From positions 1 to 40,817 of the forward strand of contig WYBK01000032.1 of the NCBI GenBank assembly GCA_011525905.1: DNA of 40,817 nt, read 5' to 3'. The position numbers and the translations under genes were made by a program. The stretch is from Acidobacteriota bacterium. GTDB taxonomy: Bacteria > Acidobacteriota > Thermoanaerobaculia > Multivoradales > JAGPDF01. Within the stretch, counting starts at the first letter, position 1; each line of letters starts with the position of its first letter. Below the pieces are notes generated by a model. The model searched no databases, was not told where the DNA came from, and saw only the letters and a list, made by a program, of their open reading frames with translations. This document shows positions 39,265-40,817 of this stretch, in pieces.

Positions 39265-40817
39265 CCGAGGGCGCGCAGCCGCGCGCGCATCTCCGGCCCC
39301 ACCTTGACCGTTTCGACCGGCAGGGGCGGCGAGCGGCGCAGCCGCTCGCCGCGCAGGAGGCCGGCCAGCCACTCGCGCCGCACCTCGAGGTCGAGCGCGA
39401 GGTTCTCCCGCTCCAGCGGGTCCCGGTCCAACCGAAACGTCTCGGTGTAGGGCGCGCGCGCCAGCGGGCCGGCCGGGTGCACGATGAGCTTCCAGACGCC
39501 CAGGGCCAGCGAGCGCGCCCGATGCCCCTCCCGTGACAGCCAGGCGAAGGAGCCGCGCGCCGCCGGCGGCGCGGCGCCGCGGATCCCGGGCAGGAGGCTC
39601 TCCCCCGGCCACTCCGCGGGGACAGTCAGCCCGGCGAGGTCGAGCAGCGTCGGCGCCACGTCGATCTGCTCGGCGATTCCCTCGGAGCGCAAGCCCGCCG
39701 CTTCCCCGCCGGGCAGCCGGAGCAGCAGCGGGATGCGCAGCTGCTCCTCGTAGAGGGTCTTGCCGTGCGTCCAGCCGCCATGCTCGAGGAACTCCTCACC
39801 ATGGTCGGAGAGCAGCATCACGGCCGTCGTCGCGGCCAGCCCGGCGGCCTCGAGGCGCCCGAGCAGCGCGCCGAACGCGGCGTCGTTCTGGGCGATCTCG
39901 GCGTCGTAGAGCGCGACGATCGGCTCGATCGCCCCGGCCGCCAGGGCTCCGCCCGCCGCCTCGAGCTCGCGCAGCCGGGCCGCCGAGCCGGCCGCGAGCG
40001 GCACGCCCGGCGCGAGGCGGCTGCGGAAGGGCTCGCGCGGCGCGTACGGATCGTGCGGGTCGGTGGTGTGCAGCAGCAGGAAGAAGGGGCGGGCAGGGTC
40101 GCGCCGCGCGAGGAAGCTCTCGGCGTGCCGGTCGACGACATCGGAAAGCACGTGCAGCTCGGGCGAGGCCTCGTCCTCCGGCAGGTAGTCGAATCGCTCG
40201 AAACCCTGGCGGAACCCGAAGCGCCCGGCGACGTTGCCGTTGGTCGTGATCATCGCCGTCAGGTAGCCGGCTGCGCGCAGCCGCTCGGCGACGGTCTCGA
40301 TCGCTGCCGGCAGCCGTTCGTTCGAGTTCTGCGTCTGGTGGGTGATCGGCTGCAGCCCGGTCAGGATCGTGGCGACGGCGGGACGGGTCCAGGAGCTCTG
40401 GGCGCGCGCCTTCTCGAAGAGCACGCCCTCGCGGGCGAAGGCGTCGATGGCGGGCGAGGTCGGCCGGGCATAGCCGTAGCAGCCGAGGTGGTCGGCGCGC
40501 AGCGTGTCGATCAAATAGACGACCAGGTTCGGCCGGCCCGGCGGAACCGCCGCGGTGGAGGAGGTCGTGGTCCCGGGCGCCTGCGCCGGCTCCTCGGGCA
40601 GGCGCAGCGACGGCGCGACGAGGCGCAGGAGCCCGCCCTGCGCGCCGCGTGCGCGCAGGGACAGGTGGTGCAATCCGCCCTCTCGGCTCGTGAGCGCCAG
40701 CCGGCCCTCGCCCTCCCCCGCTTCGAAACGCCGCGAGCGCGAGTCGCGTCCCGACTCCTCGCGCACCCGGATTTCGAGCTCGCCGCCCGCGCCCTCGCGC
40801 TCGATCTCGCGCCAGGC
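39252..40817 (-). CDS. Sulfatase-fold (alkaline phosphatase superfamily) hydrolase, 5' end cut by window edge
   Basis: At least 521 residues visible; the frame stays open to the window edge, so the N-terminus is missing. About 95 residues of beta-rich, charged sequence precede the catalytic domain. The domain begins NLVVYLIDTLRADHLGCYGY (metal-binding Asp) and has HTTDPHDPY and MLLSDHGEEF with the other metal ligands. The nucleophile region is SSWTRPAVATILTG: by alignment to the sulfatase CxPxR motif it has Thr (40388-40386) in place of formylglycine Cys and Val in place of Arg. So it is probably not a formylglycine sulfatase. A phosphoester or phosphonate hydrolase, or a phosphoethanolamine-type transferase, is possible. 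Confidence 0.85.
   Translation of the reverse strand, partial: AWREIEREGAGGELEIRVREESGRDSRSRRFEAGEGEGRLALTSREGGLHHLSLRARGAQGGLLRLVAPSLRLPEEPAQAPGTTTSSTAAVPPGRPNLVVYLIDTLRADHLGCYGYARPTSPAIDAFAREGVLFEKARAQSSWTRPAVATILTGLQPITHQTQNSNERLPAAIETVAERLRAAGYLTAMITTNGNVAGRFGFRQGFERFDYLPEDEASPELHVLSDVVDRHAESFLARRDPARPFFLLLHTTDPHDPYAPREPFRSRLAPGVPLAAGSAARLRELEAAGGALAAGAIEPIVALYDAEIAQNDAAFGALLGRLEAAGLAATTAVMLLSDHGEEFLEHGGWTHGKTLYEEQLRIPLLLRLPGGEAAGLRSEGIAEQIDVAPTLLDLAGLTVPAEWPGESLLPGIRGAAPPAARGSFAWLSREGHRARSLALGVWKLIVHPAGPLARAPYTETFRLDRDPLERENLALDLEVRREWLAGLLRGERLRRSPPLPVETVKVGPEMRARLRALGYLR

Noticed and set aside
1-40817. CRISPR arrays, tRNA or rRNA genes, insertion sequences, prophage
   Set aside because: I saw no regularly spaced direct repeats, no tRNA cloverleaf, no rRNA-like blocks, and no transposase or integrase.

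Overview
The window is about 40.8 kb of very GC-rich DNA (over 70% by eye) with strong G/C bias at third codon positions. It is densely packed and has no gene-free stretch longer than about 170 bases. I see no rRNA, tRNA, CRISPR array, integrase, transposase or phage gene. It looks like ordinary chromosome from a Gram-negative (diderm) bacterium: it encodes TamA/TamB-type outer-membrane assembly proteins, an autotransporter, an O-antigen-ligase-like protein and CDP-sugar enzymes. The Sel1/caspase protein, the IPTL-CTERM protein, the IgGFc-like repeat protein and the C-terminal DGFE...W tag on a secreted metalloprotease together suggest Acidobacteriota, perhaps Thermoanaerobaculia. That placement is inference, not proof.

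Layout. Positions 1-17962 run leftward. From upstream to downstream they encode a Trm112-like protein, an O-antigen ligase/polymerase, IspA, Dxs, TlyA, NAD kinase, TamB, TamA, RibBA, two glycosyltransferases and a reprolysin-like secreted metalloprotease cut by the window edge. Many junctions overlap by 4 bases (ATGA or GTGA), so these are operons, with internal promoters before tlyA and ribBA. Positions 18097-20982 run rightward as a three-gene CDP-6-deoxyhexose operon (CDP-glucose 4,6-dehydratase, C-methyltransferase, 3,5-epimerase). Next come an autotransporter with Ig-like passenger domains and a transmembrane Ser/Thr kinase that converges on a secreted Sel1-caspase; the two genes share a CTAG stop. 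Positions 27477-31665 hold a DUF4910 peptidase-like protein, an IPTL-CTERM surface protein and a type II NADH dehydrogenase. Positions 31694-35633 hold a small HExxH protein, a DUF2207 membrane protein, a VOC protein and a DUF937 protein. Positions 35700-37527 are a nitrosative-stress-type module: Crp/Fnr regulator, DUF1858 protein and the di-iron protein Ric. The right end holds a small basic protein, a serine-acetyltransferase-like protein, a nucleotidyltransferase and a sulfatase-fold hydrolase cut by the edge.

Regulation is the most interesting layer. Nearly every transcription-unit start has a TANNNT element, usually TAGNNT, at the expected -10 place. At tlyA, at a 10-codon leader frame before the kinase, and at the DUF1858 gene, this element ends 6-7 bases before the start codon, the geometry of leaderless mRNAs. 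At the DUF1858-ric promoter a near-consensus Fnr/Dnr box lies 42.5 bases from the predicted start, the class II activator position, and overlaps the stop codon of the Crp/Fnr gene. The kinase leader frame ends in a GTGA overlap with the kinase start. I found no completely new enzyme system. The best candidates for new biology are the kinase/caspase pair with its leader frame, the leaderless promoters, the structured leader of the IPTL-CTERM gene, and a sulfatase-fold enzyme with threonine in place of the usual cysteine.
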